A program made the position numbers and the translations under genes. Below the pieces are notes generated by a model. The model was not told the DNA's origin. It made no database searches and saw only the letters and a program-made list of their open reading frames with translations. Of a stretch of DNA of 64,000 nt, positions 1 through 8,950 are shown in pieces (position 1 is the stretch's first letter; each line of letters begins with the position of its first letter). Location of the stretch: positions 1 through 64,000 of the forward strand of contig QFNE01000006.1 in assembly GCA_003240735.1 (NCBI GenBank), in the 5' to 3' direction. The stretch is from Paracoccus denitrificans (GTDB lineage: Bacteria > Pseudomonadota > Alphaproteobacteria > Rhodobacterales > Rhodobacteraceae).

Positions 1-12
1 ACCCCCGGCGTC

Positions 13-96
13 GGGCGACGTGCTGCAAGGTGCGGCAGCGGACTGTAACTCCGCCGGGGAGACCCATGCCTGGTTCGATTCCAGGGTCGCCCACCA
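13..96 (+). tRNA. tRNA-Tyr (anticodon GTA)
   Basis: The acceptor strands GGGCGAC (13-19) and GTCGCCC (86-92) pair. The anticodon stem gcgga/tccgc holds loop CTGTAAC with GTA at its centre. A long variable arm (class II, as tRNA-Tyr requires) precedes the T arm cctgg-ttcgatt-ccagg, and the 3' CCA is encoded (94-96). The start lies close to the window edge, so its promoter is not visible. Confidence 0.95.
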
Positions 97-118
97 TTTC
101 CCCCTTTCCTGATCTGCC

Positions 119-1309
119 GTGGATTTCAACGACATGCCGGATCAGCCTGACGAGCCATCACCCGAAAAGGCGAAACGACAGGCCGAGCGTGCGGCGCGTC
201 AAGCCGCCAATCGTGCAGAGCGTGCCGCAGTTCAGGCGACGCGCAGAGCCGAGAGGGAAGCGGCGCGAAATGCCTCAAACCCTGCTGTTGAGCCTTCGTC
301 GCCACCACCGCCCGACGGCGTGTCACAGCGTTTCAACATCCTGATCGTCGCCCAGGCCGGACGACTGGAGTATCAGGCCGTCCTGTTTGCCGCCTCATTG
401 CGCCAGAACGCGACTGACTTTTCGGGGCGTCTGATCGTGGCCGAGCCTGCCAACGACGGCGCGTGGACCGGTCACCAGACACGGATCAGCGATCCTGTCC
501 GATCGGCACTGACCGAACTGGGTGCCAAGGTAACTCCCTTCGTGGCTGAACACTTCGGCGCGTCCTATCCCTACGGCAACAAGATCGAAGCCCTTGCCTT
601 GCTGCCGCAGGACGAGCCGTTCCTGTTCGTGGACACCGACACGCTGGTGACCGGCCCGCTCGACCGAGTCGCGTTCGATTTCGACAAGCCCGCCGCGTCG
701 ATGCGCCGAGAGGCGACATGGCCCGACCCGCCGCTGTACGGTCCGGGCTACACCGATATCTGGCGATCCCTTTATGACCGGTTCGGGCTGGAGTTTAAGT
801 CGTCCCTCGATCTTTCCCAACCTGATGAGCATTGGGAACGGTACCTGTATTTCAACGCAGGCTGGTTCTTCGGGTCCGACCCTGCCGAGTTTGCCGCGCG
901 ATTTCTGGCGTGGTCCGTCGAGGTCCGCGATGCACCGGGCGAGGCGTTGGCAGCCCAGTCACTTGATCCGTGGCTTGATCAGGTCGTGCTGCCGCTGGTC
1001 ATCCACTCGCTTGCCGGGGGGCGACCGGGGCCACAGCTCCCACCCTTGGATAATGGCGCGGCGCTTTGGCATTATCGCAACCTGTCGCTGCTTTACGCAG
1101 AGGCCCCCGAGAGTGTCGTCGCGGCGCTGGAACGGGCCGTGGCCGATCCGCGGGCGGCGATCCTTGCCGACTGGTCGCAGGTTCAGCAAATGGTGCTGGA
1201 TGGACAGGGTCGCGCAAAAGTGCGCCCGCTGTTTGACCGCGCCCGTCTGCCCAGCAGGCAGCAGGCGATCCGCCAGAAGCTGAAATCCGAAGGGCTTTGG
1301 CTGACCTGA
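119..1309 (+). CDS. GT-A-fold glycosyltransferase-like protein with basic N-terminal helix
   Basis: This is a protein of about 396 residues that I cannot place in a named family. From residue 72 it reads like a nucleotide-sugar (GT-A) fold: a beta strand FNILIVAQAG, later FLFVDTDTLVTGPL with a DTD at about 172-174 that matches the metal-binding DxD motif, then an aromatic-rich acceptor region. Residues 18-52 are almost only Arg, Ala, Glu and Gln and should form a long basic amphipathic helix or coiled coil. No signal peptide is seen, so it is probably cytoplasmic. The GTG at 119 has no clear ribosome binding site; the ATG at 134 is an equal alternative. It directly follows tRNA-Tyr. Confidence 0.6.
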   Translation: MDFNDMPDQPDEPSPEKAKRQAERAARQAANRAERAAVQATRRAEREAARNASNPAVEPSSPPPPDGVSQRFNILIVAQAGRLEYQAVLFAASLRQNATDFSGRLIVAEPANDGAWTGHQTRISDPVRSALTELGAKVTPFVAEHFGASYPYGNKIEALALLPQDEPFLFVDTDTLVTGPLDRVAFDFDKPAASMRREATWPDPPLYGPGYTDIWRSLYDRFGLEFKSSLDLSQPDEHWERYLYFNAGWFFGSDPAEFAARFLAWSVEVRDAPGEALAAQSLDPWLDQVVLPLVIHSLAGGRPGPQLPPLDNGAALWHYRNLSLLYAEAPESVVAALERAVADPRAAILADWSQVQQMVLDGQGRAKVRPLFDRARLPSRQQAIRQKLKSEGLWLT

Positions 1310-1381
1310 ACTGCAACTGTCGTTGCACGATCGGCCCGGACCATAGTATCGCCACGATAACCAAGCTTGGGGGACCGTCAG

Positions 1382-1969
1382 ATGCGTCGCGCCACGATCA
1401 ACCGTGAAACTGCCGAAACGCGGATCGACGTCACTGTCGATCTGGATGGAACCGGGGTTTACGACAACCAGACCGGGGTGGGGTTCTTCGACCACATGCT
1501 GGATCAGCTGTCCCGCCATTCGCTGATCGACATGACTGTGCGCGCCACTGGCGATCTGCATATCGACGACCACCACACGGTCGAGGATACGGGCATCGCC
1601 ATTGGTCAGGCGCTGGTCAAGGCGCTGGGGGATAAGCGCGGCATCCGGCGGTATGGCCATTTCGATCTGGCGATGGACGACGCGCTGGTGCGCGTGGCGC
1701 TGGATCTGTCAGGGCGTCCGTGGCTGGGATGGAACCTGCCGATTGGCGTCGAAAAGATCGGCTCATTCGACACCGAGCTGGTGCGCGAGTTCTTTCAGGC
1801 GCTGTCGACCCATGCCGGGCTGACCCTGCACGTTGATCTGGTCCGGGGCGAGAACGGTCACCACATCGTGGAAGCCGCCTTCAAGGCACTGGCGCGCGCG
1901 CTGCGCATGGCGGTCGAACCCGATCCGCGCATGTCCGATGCGCTGCCGACGACCAAAGGCGCGTTGTGA
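1382..1969 (+). CDS. hisB: Imidazoleglycerol-phosphate dehydratase
   Basis: HisB dehydrates imidazole glycerol phosphate to imidazole acetol phosphate (sixth step of histidine synthesis). The 195-residue product is the stand-alone single-domain form, without the phosphatase fused to it in enterobacteria. The manganese-binding histidine clusters are present: FFDHML near 35-40 and DDHHTVED near 62-69, with the second-repeat GHHIVEAAFKA near 160. The ATG at 1382 is chosen because GGGGGA lies at the right distance; a TTG at 1367 is in frame but unlikely. hisH begins 1 base after its stop, so the two are co-translated. Confidence 0.96.
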   Translation: MRRATINRETAETRIDVTVDLDGTGVYDNQTGVGFFDHMLDQLSRHSLIDMTVRATGDLHIDDHHTVEDTGIAIGQALVKALGDKRGIRRYGHFDLAMDDALVRVALDLSGRPWLGWNLPIGVEKIGSFDTELVREFFQALSTHAGLTLHVDLVRGENGHHIVEAAFKALARALRMAVEPDPRMSDALPTTKGAL

Positions 1970-1970
1970 C

Positions 1971-2606
1971 GTGCGCGTCGTCCTGATCGACTATGAAAGC
2001 GGTAACCTGCATTCGGCCAGCAAGGCGCTGGCCGTCGCGGGTCGAGAGGTCGGTGCCGAGATCAGCGTCAGTGCAAACCCCGACACGGTGGCGCGGTCTG
2101 ACCGGATCGTCCTTCCGGGCGACGGTGCATTTCCCGCATGTCGCGCGGCATTCGATGCCCAGTCGGGGCTAGAGGAGGCGCTGCGCGACGCTGTTCTGCA
2201 TCAGGGCAAGCCGTTTCTGGGCATCTGCGTCGGTATGCAGATGTTGGCCTATACTGGGTTTGAGTATCGCGCGACCCCCGGCCTTGGCTGGATCGGCGGC
2301 GAGGTGCAGGCGATCGAGCCGGGGGACGCTTCGCTGAAAGTGCCGCATATGGGCTGGAACGACCTGCGTCTGCATCAGCCGCATCCTGTCTTGGATGGCA
2401 TCGCCAACGGTGATCACGCCTATTTCGTCCACAGCTGGCAGTATCAGGTCTCCGATCGGTCGCATCTGCTGGCCGACGTTGACTATGGTGGGCCGGTCAC
2501 TGCTGTGATCGGGCGCGACAACATCATTGGGATGCAGTTTCACCCCGAAAAATCGCAAGCGGTCGGCCTGCGATTGCTTTCAAATTTTCTGCGCTGGTCT
2601 CCCTAA
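1971..2606 (+). CDS. hisH: Imidazole glycerol phosphate synthase, glutaminase subunit
   Basis: HisH hydrolyses glutamine and channels ammonia to HisF to make imidazole glycerol phosphate and AICAR. It is a class I glutamine amidotransferase of 211 residues. The nucleophile is Cys86 in GICVGMQM, and the His-Glu pair is in QFHPEKS near the C-terminus. The GTG at 1971 gives VRVVLIDYESGN, the normal family start, and lies 1 base after hisB. The partner hisF and hisA are not in this window. Its stop overlaps by 4 bases with the convergent chemoreceptor gene. Confidence 0.95.
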   Translation: MRVVLIDYESGNLHSASKALAVAGREVGAEISVSANPDTVARSDRIVLPGDGAFPACRAAFDAQSGLEEALRDAVLHQGKPFLGICVGMQMLAYTGFEYRATPGLGWIGGEVQAIEPGDASLKVPHMGWNDLRLHQPHPVLDGIANGDHAYFVHSWQYQVSDRSHLLADVDYGGPVTAVIGRDNIIGMQFHPEKSQAVGLRLLSNFLRWSP

Positions 2607-4288
2607 GCCACTCGTTGAGTTGGTTTCACCAGCGGGGCGGTCGCCTCATTGATCGTAAAGCGGTCCATCATCGCGCCAAGCTTTTCGACCTGCGCCGAAA
2701 GCTCGGCCGCCGCTGTGGCATAACGTTCGGACGTTGACAGGTTCGCCTGATTGACCCCGTCCAGCTGCGCGAGCGATTGCGACACCTCTCTGACGCCTGC
2801 GGATTGCTCGGTTGTTGCATGCGCGATGCCGGCGATGTTTTCAACGACCCCGCCCACAGCGGATTGGATATGTTCCAGCGACACGCCCGCATCACGGACC
2901 AGTTTGACCCCCGCCTTCACCTCCGCCTCACTTTTCGCGATTAGCTCGGCGATGTTTTGGGATGCATTGGCGGATTGTTGGGCAAGGTTGCGCACCTCGT
3001 TGGCGACCACAGCGAATCCGCGCCCCACATCCCCTGCACGCGCAGCCTCAACTGCGGCGTTGATCGACAGCAGGTTCGTCTGAAAGGCAAAACCTTCGAT
3101 CACGCGGGTAAATTCACCCATCTGTTTAGTGTGTTCGTCGATCCGCTCGATCGCCGAGATCGCTTGAGCGACCACGTCCACGCCGCCCAGCACGACGGCT
3201 TGCGCGTTTCGTGCCGCGCTGTCTGCGTCACGTGCGGACTGACTGGTGGTCGCGATGTTGACGGAAATCTGCTCGACCGCGGCGGATGTCTGCTCCAGCT
3301 CGGCCGCCTGGCTTTCGCCGCGCCGGGCCAGATCGTTGGCGCCATCAGCGATTTCACCAGCCTCTCGGTTCATGTTTTCGGCGTGGTCGCGAATTTTGGC
3401 CACCATCATCGTCATCGATGACAGCATGCCGTTGAATGTATCACGCACCGCGGAAAAATCGCCGTCCAGCTGGGATGCCATCCCGCGGGTCAGATCGCCC
3501 GCGGACATGTTGTTCAACGCCTCGACCAGCTCTTCGACCGCCTTACGCCGACGCGTGATGTCGGTCGCATATTTGATGACCCCAATCACACGGCCCGTGT
3601 CGTCCGTTAGCGCGTTGTAGGTGCCCGAGATCCAGACCGTTCCGCCATCCTTGCGAATCCGGCGATCCTCAACCTGACGAAAGCCTCCGCTGCTCAGATC
3701 GTCCCAGAACTGGCGGTATTCGTGGCTTTCCGCCAGCTCAGCCTGACAGAACAGGCGATGATGCCGCCCGACGATTTCCTCAAGCGTATAGCCCATCGTG
3801 GACAGGAAATTTTCGTTCGCCCAGATGATTTCACCCCCCGGCTTGAACTCGATGACGGCTTGCGACCTGTTCATGGCACGCAGGCGCGACGATGCATCGG
3901 CGGCGGCAAGGCGGCTGGACGTCACGTCCTGACCCACGAACACACCCGAACTGACCTCTCCCTGTGCGTTACGGACGGGGAACATGCACCCCACCACCCA
4001 GAGCGGAGAGCCATCGCGATGGATATGCCGATGGGTCCCCGTCATCTCATTTCCGCGTTTCAGGCCAGTCAGGATGCCTGCGACGGCTGTCCGGTCTTCG
4101 CTCGGGTCGCATAGAACCTGCAAGGACTGGCCCAAAATCTCGTCTCGGTGATAGCCGCTGATCGAAAGATAGCTGTCGCTGACAGCAAGGATGTGGCCGT
4201 TCATGTCCAACCGCAGGACGCATTGGCTGCGCTCAACCGCAGACAAGACCTGATTGGCTTCGGTGGGCACTAGGCATCTGTCGGACAT
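2603..4288 (-). CDS. Soluble chemoreceptor (MCP) with two PAS domains
   Basis: This 561-residue protein carries PAS/PAC domains at about 15-125 and 137-247, a short HAMP-like linker near 260-305, and a methyl-accepting signalling domain. The highly conserved hairpin tip is at about 400-435 (FQTNLLSINAAVEAARAG and GRGFAVVANEVR). There is no membrane segment, so it should be cytoplasmic and sense a ligand, redox state or energy state through PAS. The CheA/CheW contact region is intact, yet no che gene is in the window. The ATG at 4288 is preceded by AGGAG; a TTG at 4330 is in frame. It sits between hisBH and the hisD operon. PAS cofactors cannot be predicted from sequence. Confidence 0.9.
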   Translation of the reverse strand: MSDRCLVPTEANQVLSAVERSQCVLRLDMNGHILAVSDSYLSISGYHRDEILGQSLQVLCDPSEDRTAVAGILTGLKRGNEMTGTHRHIHRDGSPLWVVGCMFPVRNAQGEVSSGVFVGQDVTSSRLAAADASSRLRAMNRSQAVIEFKPGGEIIWANENFLSTMGYTLEEIVGRHHRLFCQAELAESHEYRQFWDDLSSGGFRQVEDRRIRKDGGTVWISGTYNALTDDTGRVIGVIKYATDITRRRKAVEELVEALNNMSAGDLTRGMASQLDGDFSAVRDTFNGMLSSMTMMVAKIRDHAENMNREAGEIADGANDLARRGESQAAELEQTSAAVEQISVNIATTSQSARDADSAARNAQAVVLGGVDVVAQAISAIERIDEHTKQMGEFTRVIEGFAFQTNLLSINAAVEAARAGDVGRGFAVVANEVRNLAQQSANASQNIAELIAKSEAEVKAGVKLVRDAGVSLEHIQSAVGGVVENIAGIAHATTEQSAGVREVSQSLAQLDGVNQANLSTSERYATAAAELSAQVEKLGAMMDRFTINEATAPLVKPTQRVA

Positions 4289-4384
4289 CGCGCAACTCCT
4301 GCAGGGCGTTGGCGCACTAAGCCTTGCCAAGGCTTAAGATCGGGTAACGATGATCAGTCAGTCGAGGGTCGAATGCAGTGCATT

Positions 4385-4849
4385 TTACGCAATTCCCGCA
4401 CTGGGCGCTCCGAACCGTTCCTTCATGTTGTTGGTGATCTGGTCGCGTACGCGGCGATACATCTCCAACCGGGATTCGCGCGTTTCGGCCAGGCCAGTCG
4501 GGTCCATGATCGGCCAGTATTCCACGTCGACATGCACGGTCCGCGTCAGTTCCTGCGCATGTCGCAGGCTGGCGGGCGACAGGGCGACGATCAGATCAAA
4601 GCCGCCAAGATCGTCCCCCCATTCGCGCATTTCCTCAAAGCTGCGGGAGCGGTGGCGGGACAGTTCAACACCGATTTCCGAACAGACAGAGATCGCGAAT
4701 CCGTCGATTTCCATGTCGTTCATCACGCCCGCCGACTGGACATAGACCTGCCTGCCGTACAGCTTCTTCATGATCCCCTCGGCCATGGGTGAGCGGATGG
4801 CGTTGTGATCACAGCAGAACAGGATGGATCCGGGAAGGTGGCCCGCCAC
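4385..4849 (-). CDS. Low-molecular-weight protein-tyrosine-phosphatase family protein
   Basis: This 154-residue protein has the Cys-x5-Arg phosphate-binding loop of low-molecular-weight phosphatases (Cys13 to Arg19 in CCDHNAIRSP) and the later Asp-Pro general acid (MDPTG near 116-117). It should dephosphorylate phosphotyrosine or a related low-molecular-weight substrate in the cytoplasm. It follows the UPF0262 gene with a 2-base gap and belongs to the hisD operon, a neighbourhood common in Rhodobacteraceae. From memory, infA often comes next in relatives; here the chemoreceptor does. Its real substrate is unknown. Confidence 0.85.
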   Translation of the reverse strand: MAGHLPGSILFCCDHNAIRSPMAEGIMKKLYGRQVYVQSAGVMNDMEIDGFAISVCSEIGVELSRHRSRSFEEMREWGDDLGGFDLIVALSPASLRHAQELTRTVHVDVEYWPIMDPTGLAETRESRLEMYRRVRDQITNNMKERFGAPSAGIA

Positions 4850-4851
4850 AA

Positions 4852-5316
4852 CTACTCCGCGATCAGGGCGCAGATCAGCGTGAACAGCCGGCGCGCGGTG
4901 TCGATGTCAATGTCTGCCTTTCCGTCCAGCCGTTCCTGCAGGGTTCGAGCGCCTTCGTTGTGAATGCCCCGGCGGGCCATGTCGATCGCCTCGATCTGGG
5001 CCGGGGGCAGGCGTTTAACGGCATCGAAATAGCTTTCGCAGATCTGAAAGTAATCCTTAACGACCTGTCGGAACGGTCCCATCGACAGGTGAAATTCTGC
5101 CAGTTTTTCGCCGTCTGCCGACGTCAGATCAAACACCAGACGCCGGTCACGGACTGCCAACAACAAGGCCAAGTCTTGCGCGCTCTCTACAGCAGGCAGA
5201 ACGAAACTGTTGTCTTCCAGCAGGTCAAAGATGGAGACGCGCCGGTCCTGTTCCAGCTCCGGCGTGGCGGGCGGCATGGCGGAGTCGTCGATATCGATAC
5301 GGCTAAGTCTGGTCAT
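4852..5316 (-). CDS. UPF0262 family protein
   Basis: This conserved 154-residue alphaproteobacterial protein has no known function. The family signature stretches ELEQDRRVSIFDLLEDN near the N-terminus and EFHLSMGPFRQVVKDYF in the middle are clear. It is hydrophilic, with no signal peptide or membrane segment, and is probably cytoplasmic. The ATG at 5316 gives the usual family length, whereas the open frame extends upstream into hisD without a plausible start. It lies between hisD (58 bases upstream) and the phosphatase gene (2 bases downstream), so it is probably expressed with histidine biosynthesis. No function is inferred beyond context. Confidence 0.85.
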   Translation of the reverse strand: MTRLSRIDIDDSAMPPATPELEQDRRVSIFDLLEDNSFVLPAVESAQDLALLLAVRDRRLVFDLTSADGEKLAEFHLSMGPFRQVVKDYFQICESYFDAVKRLPPAQIEAIDMARRGIHNEGARTLQERLDGKADIDIDTARRLFTLICALIAE

Positions 5317-5374
5317 ACACGGTCCCGGCGATTTCGAGACACGATGGCGCGAAAGGAGCAGCTTGGGAAGGGGA

Positions 5375-6682
5375 TCAGTCGCCCTTATTGACCGCTTCCA
5401 GACGGGCGGAGACTGAAAGCGCGTGGGCCGACAACCCTTCGGACATGGCAAGCGTCACGGCGGACGGGCCGATTGCGGCAAGGGAGGCGGGCGACAGGCG
5501 CGACAAGGTCGTTCGTTTCAGGAAATCCATGACCGATAGCCCGGACGAGAATCGCGCGGATCTGGCGGTCGGCAGGACATGGTTCGGACCGCTGACGTAA
5601 TCGCCGGCCGCCTCGGGCGACCACGACCCCATGAAGATTGCTCCGGCGTGACGGCAATGCGCGGCAAGCGCCTGCGGGTCGTCGACGCATAGTTCCAGAT
5701 GCTCGGGTGCGATGCGGTTGGACAGACGCGCGGCTTCGTCCAGATCGCGGGTGACGATGATCGTCCCGTGGTCGCGCCAACTGGCACCTGCAATCGCCGC
5801 GCGGGGCAGGGTGGGCAGGATGCGATCGACCGCATTAATGACCAGGGCGGCCAGACCGGCATCGGGGGTGATCAGGATCGACTGCGCATCCGCGTCATGT
5901 TCGGCCTGTGCCAACAGATCCAGCGCGATCCAGTCGGGGTTCTGGACCCCGTCCGCAATCACCAGAACTTCGGAGGGCCCGGCGATCATGTCGATACCCA
6001 CGCGGCCGAACACCAGCCGCTTGGCCGCCGCGACATAGGCGTTGCCGGGCCCCGTGATCTTGTCGACCGCCGCGATCGTGTCGGTCCCGTACGCCAGCGC
6101 CGCAATCGCCTGAGCGCCGCCGATGCGGTAGATCTCATCAACGCCCGCCAACTGGCAGGCGAGCAGAACCAGCGGGTTGATCACCCCGTCCGGCGTCGGC
6201 ACGCAGACGACGAGCCGTTCAACACCCGCCACACGCGCGGGTACCGCGTTCATCAGGACCGAGGACGGGTAGCTCGCCTGTCCACCCGGAACATAAAGCC
6301 CCGCCGCCGAAACCGCCGACCAACGCCAGCCCAGTTCGGCCCCCGTCTCATCCGTCCAATAATCGTCGGCCGGCAGTTGCCGTTCGTGATAGGCGCGGAT
6401 GCGCGCAGCGGCCAGTTCCAGCGCGGCGCGTTCTGCGTCGCTGACTTGCGCGACTGCCGCGGCGATTTCGGCCGGACTGAAGGCCATGGTTTCCGGCGCA
6501 AGATCCAGCCGGTCGAACCTGGCGGTCATTTCGATAATGGCGCGATCCCCGCGCAGCCGGACATCGTCGATGATGCCGGCCACCACGTCCGCAACATCGG
6601 CGGCATCCTCACGCTTGGCCGACAGCATCCGGCGAAAAGCGGTCTCGAAATCTGGGTTGGCGGTGGTCAACGTCACAGGCAT
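5375..6682 (-). CDS. hisD: Histidinol dehydrogenase
   Basis: HisD oxidises L-histidinol to L-histidine in two NAD-dependent steps. The 435-residue product has the full-length family architecture: the NAD/substrate region VPGGQASYPSSVLMNAVPA near 131-149, KITGPGNAYVAAAKR near 208-222, AGPSEVLVIAD near 234-244, and the catalytic Glu-His in NRIAPEHLEL near 322-331. It lies in a leftward operon after a GNAT gene (15-base gap) and before UPF0262. The rest of the pathway visible here, hisB and hisH, is 3 kb away on the other strand and separated by the chemoreceptor. Confidence 0.97.
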   Translation of the reverse strand: MPVTLTTANPDFETAFRRMLSAKREDAADVADVVAGIIDDVRLRGDRAIIEMTARFDRLDLAPETMAFSPAEIAAAVAQVSDAERAALELAAARIRAYHERQLPADDYWTDETGAELGWRWSAVSAAGLYVPGGQASYPSSVLMNAVPARVAGVERLVVCVPTPDGVINPLVLLACQLAGVDEIYRIGGAQAIAALAYGTDTIAAVDKITGPGNAYVAAAKRLVFGRVGIDMIAGPSEVLVIADGVQNPDWIALDLLAQAEHDADAQSILITPDAGLAALVINAVDRILPTLPRAAIAGASWRDHGTIIVTRDLDEAARLSNRIAPEHLELCVDDPQALAAHCRHAGAIFMGSWSPEAAGDYVSGPNHVLPTARSARFSSGLSVMDFLKRTTLSRLSPASLAAIGPSAVTLAMSEGLSAHALSVSARLEAVNKGD

Positions 6683-6697
6683 GGGTGGCTTTCAAGG

Positions 6698-7180
6698 TCA
6701 AAGCGGGCGCCGCATCTCGAATTCAGGCACGCCGAGTTCATTAGGAACGGCCGGGGCAGACTGCGCAAAGCCCAGGCGAGCATAAGTTCGCTGGGCCGCG
6801 ATGTTGCCCTGTCCCACGTTCAGCGCCATTTGGGACAACCCGGCAGCGCGCGCACGCGCCATCAGTTGGTCGAACAGTGCGGACATCAGGCCGCGGCCGC
6901 GCGCAGCAGGGCGGGTATAGACCGACAGGACCCATCCGGTGTTGGCGCGCTGGTCGGCTTCCCAACCAGCCACCGCAAGCGGCATCCCGACCGCGTCGCC
7001 CGCCGCCCATGTCTCAACCCGCGTCAGACGCTGGGCAAAGAACGACAGGGGCTCGTCGCGCCAGTCGTCGTATCGCGAACCATAGGCGTCAGGTTCAGTC
7101 AGCAGTGCCTCAAGTCTGATCTCGCGCCATTCAGCGGCGCGGCTCGGGTCGAGGTGCCAGATCGCGAAAGGCGCGGACAT
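6698..7180 (-). CDS. GNAT family N-acetyltransferase
   Basis: This single-domain acyl-CoA-dependent acetyltransferase has 160 residues. The acetyl-CoA pyrophosphate loop is seen as RPAARGRGLMSALFD near 92-106, followed by the family's C-terminal segment LNVGQGNIAAQRTYARLGF near 123-141. The substrate cannot be told from sequence. The ATG at 7180 lies 2 bases after the DUF2948 stop, so the gene is co-transcribed in the murA-to-hisD operon. I do not recall a GNAT gene as a usual part of this cluster, so it may be a local insertion. Confidence 0.85.
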   Translation of the reverse strand: MSAPFAIWHLDPSRAAEWREIRLEALLTEPDAYGSRYDDWRDEPLSFFAQRLTRVETWAAGDAVGMPLAVAGWEADQRANTGWVLSVYTRPAARGRGLMSALFDQLMARARAAGLSQMALNVGQGNIAAQRTYARLGFAQSAPAVPNELGVPEFEMRRPL

Positions 7181-7182
7181 CG

Positions 7183-7677
7183 TCAGTCGTGGGTGGGCAG
7201 TTTGCCCGACACCGCCACGTGGGGGCGCGTCACATCGCGCAAGTCGACCGAAAGGCATTCTGCATCCACTGCAATCGCGCCGTCGCCGGCGAAAGTCAGA
7301 ACCAGCCGACCGGTGCCGTCGTCGCCGGGCGTCCATGTCAGCCCAAGAAGCGAAAGGACCGTGTCCGCGTCTTTGCGATCGATGCCGTCGCTTTGCACCC
7401 GTAGGGCGTCCGATACTGACAGGACCGACCGGACGCGCTCGAACGGGCGACCCTCTTGTTTTGCGGCGTCGGTGTCTTCCCAGCGAACGCGGGTCACGAG
7501 CAGCGACAGCCGCCGACCTTTGGCATCATGGGCGATGTCGGTCATGTTGATGACCGCGTCCTGCACCAGCGCAGACAGGATGTTCAAGTCGTCAGCCGTT
7601 TCGGCCCGAAGCGCCAGCGGCAGGCCCGGGTCGCCATCGGCAAAGCGGGCGTCATCGTTGCGGGGTGCGTCACTCAT
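7183..7677 (-). CDS. DUF2948 family protein
   Basis: This 164-residue conserved protein of unknown function is recognised by the block LRAETADDLNILSALVQDAV near its N-terminus and by KGRRLSLLVTRVRWED. It is soluble with no signal peptide. Its start overlaps the murA stop by 8 bases and the GNAT gene follows by 2 bases, so translation is probably coupled to murA. The murA-DUF2948-hisD association recurs in Rhodobacteraceae, but that does not reveal its function. Confidence 0.85.
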   Translation of the reverse strand: MSDAPRNDDARFADGDPGLPLALRAETADDLNILSALVQDAVINMTDIAHDAKGRRLSLLVTRVRWEDTDAAKQEGRPFERVRSVLSVSDALRVQSDGIDRKDADTVLSLLGLTWTPGDDGTGRLVLTFAGDGAIAVDAECLSVDLRDVTRPHVAVSGKLPTHD

Positions 7678-8950
7678 GGGCGGACGGCTCCTTGATGCGT
7701 TCGATCTTGGCGCCGATACCACTAAGCTTGCGCACGACCTTTTCATAGCCACGATCAAGGTGATAGACGCGGCTGATTACGGTTTCGCCTTCGGCTGCCA
7801 ATCCCGCCAGGATCAGGCTGACCGATGCACGCAGGTCGGTTGCCATCACGCGCGCACCTTTCAACTTGTCGACGCCGGTGACGCGCGCGTGGCCGCCATG
7901 AACCTCGATCCGCGCGCCCATGCGCGTCAGCTCGGGGGCGTGCATGAACCGGTTTTCGAAGATGGTTTCTTCCAGATCACTGACCCCGTCGGCCGTGCAC
8001 ATCAGTGCCATCATCTGCGCCTGAAGGTCGGTCGGGAAACCGGGGAAGGGCTCGGTCACCACGTCCACGGCGCTGACACGCCCGTTCTTGCGCGACACCG
8101 TCAGCCCGCGTTCGTTTTCGGTGACGCTGATCCCTGCCGCGTCCAGCTTTTCACAGAACGAAGCCAGAAGCTCGATCCGACCGCCAAGGCAGGTCACCTC
8201 GCCGCCGCAGATGGCAGGGGCGAGCATGTAGGTGCCCAGTTCTATCCGGTCGGTGACAACGGGATGGGTCGCACCGCCCAACCGGTCGACGCCCTGGATC
8301 GTGATGGTCGAGGTGCCTTCGCCGTCGATTTGCGCGCCCATCCGGCGCAGACAACGGGCCAGATCGACGATCTCCGGCTCTCGCGCGGCGTTCTTCAGAA
8401 CTGTCGTTCCCTTGGCCAGCGTCGCGGCCATCAGCGCGTTCTCGGTCGCCCCCACCGAGACGATGGGAAAGTCGATCACGGCTCCTTTGAGCCCGCCGAC
8501 GGCCTTGGCGTGGATGTATCCGTCGCGCAGATCCAGATCGGCACCCATCTTTTCCAGCGCCATCAGGTGCAGATCGACCGGGCGCGCGCCGATCGCGCAG
8601 CCGCCGGGCAGCGACACGACCGCGTGGCCGTCGCGCGCCAGCATCGGACCCAGCACCAGAACCGACGCGCGCATCTTGCGCACGATGTCATAGTCCGCCG
8701 TGTGGTTCGTCAGCGCGTGGCTCGACAGTGCCAGAACCTGTCCATCCTGCAGGGATGCAACCTCGGCCCCAAGGGATTGCAGCAGGGCCGTCATCGTGCG
8801 TATGTCGGACAGCCGCGGCGCATTGGTCAGCGTCAGCGGCTCTTCGGACAAAAGCGTCGCGGGCATCAGGGTCAGGCAGGCGTTCTTTGCCCCGGCAATG
8901 GCGATATCGCCCGAAAGCGGGCCGTTCCCGCGCACCAAAATCTGATCCAT
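7670..8950 (-). CDS. murA: UDP-N-acetylglucosamine 1-carboxyvinyltransferase
   Basis: MurA transfers enolpyruvate from PEP to UDP-GlcNAc, the first committed step of peptidoglycan synthesis, in the cytoplasm. The 426-residue product is full length. The PEP-binding, fosfomycin-sensitive cysteine is Cys118 in LPGGCAIGARPVDLH, so the enzyme is the Cys form. The N-terminal GDIAIAGAKNA and later FPTDLQAQMMAL are typical. The start shares an ATGA overlap with the small upstream gene. Together with glmS and glmU elsewhere in the window it accounts for the UDP-GlcNAc branch. Confidence 0.97.
   Translation of the reverse strand: MDQILVRGNGPLSGDIAIAGAKNACLTLMPATLLSEEPLTLTNAPRLSDIRTMTALLQSLGAEVASLQDGQVLALSSHALTNHTADYDIVRKMRASVLVLGPMLARDGHAVVSLPGGCAIGARPVDLHLMALEKMGADLDLRDGYIHAKAVGGLKGAVIDFPIVSVGATENALMAATLAKGTTVLKNAAREPEIVDLARCLRRMGAQIDGEGTSTITIQGVDRLGGATHPVVTDRIELGTYMLAPAICGGEVTCLGGRIELLASFCEKLDAAGISVTENERGLTVSRKNGRVSAVDVVTEPFPGFPTDLQAQMMALMCTADGVSDLEETIFENRFMHAPELTRMGARIEVHGGHARVTGVDKLKGARVMATDLRASVSLILAGLAAEGETVISRVYHLDRGYEKVVRKLSGIGAKIERIKEPSAHE

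Noticed and set aside
1310..1381. Histidine attenuator leader before hisB
   Set aside because: No short frame with a run of His codons and no terminator-type hairpin is present.
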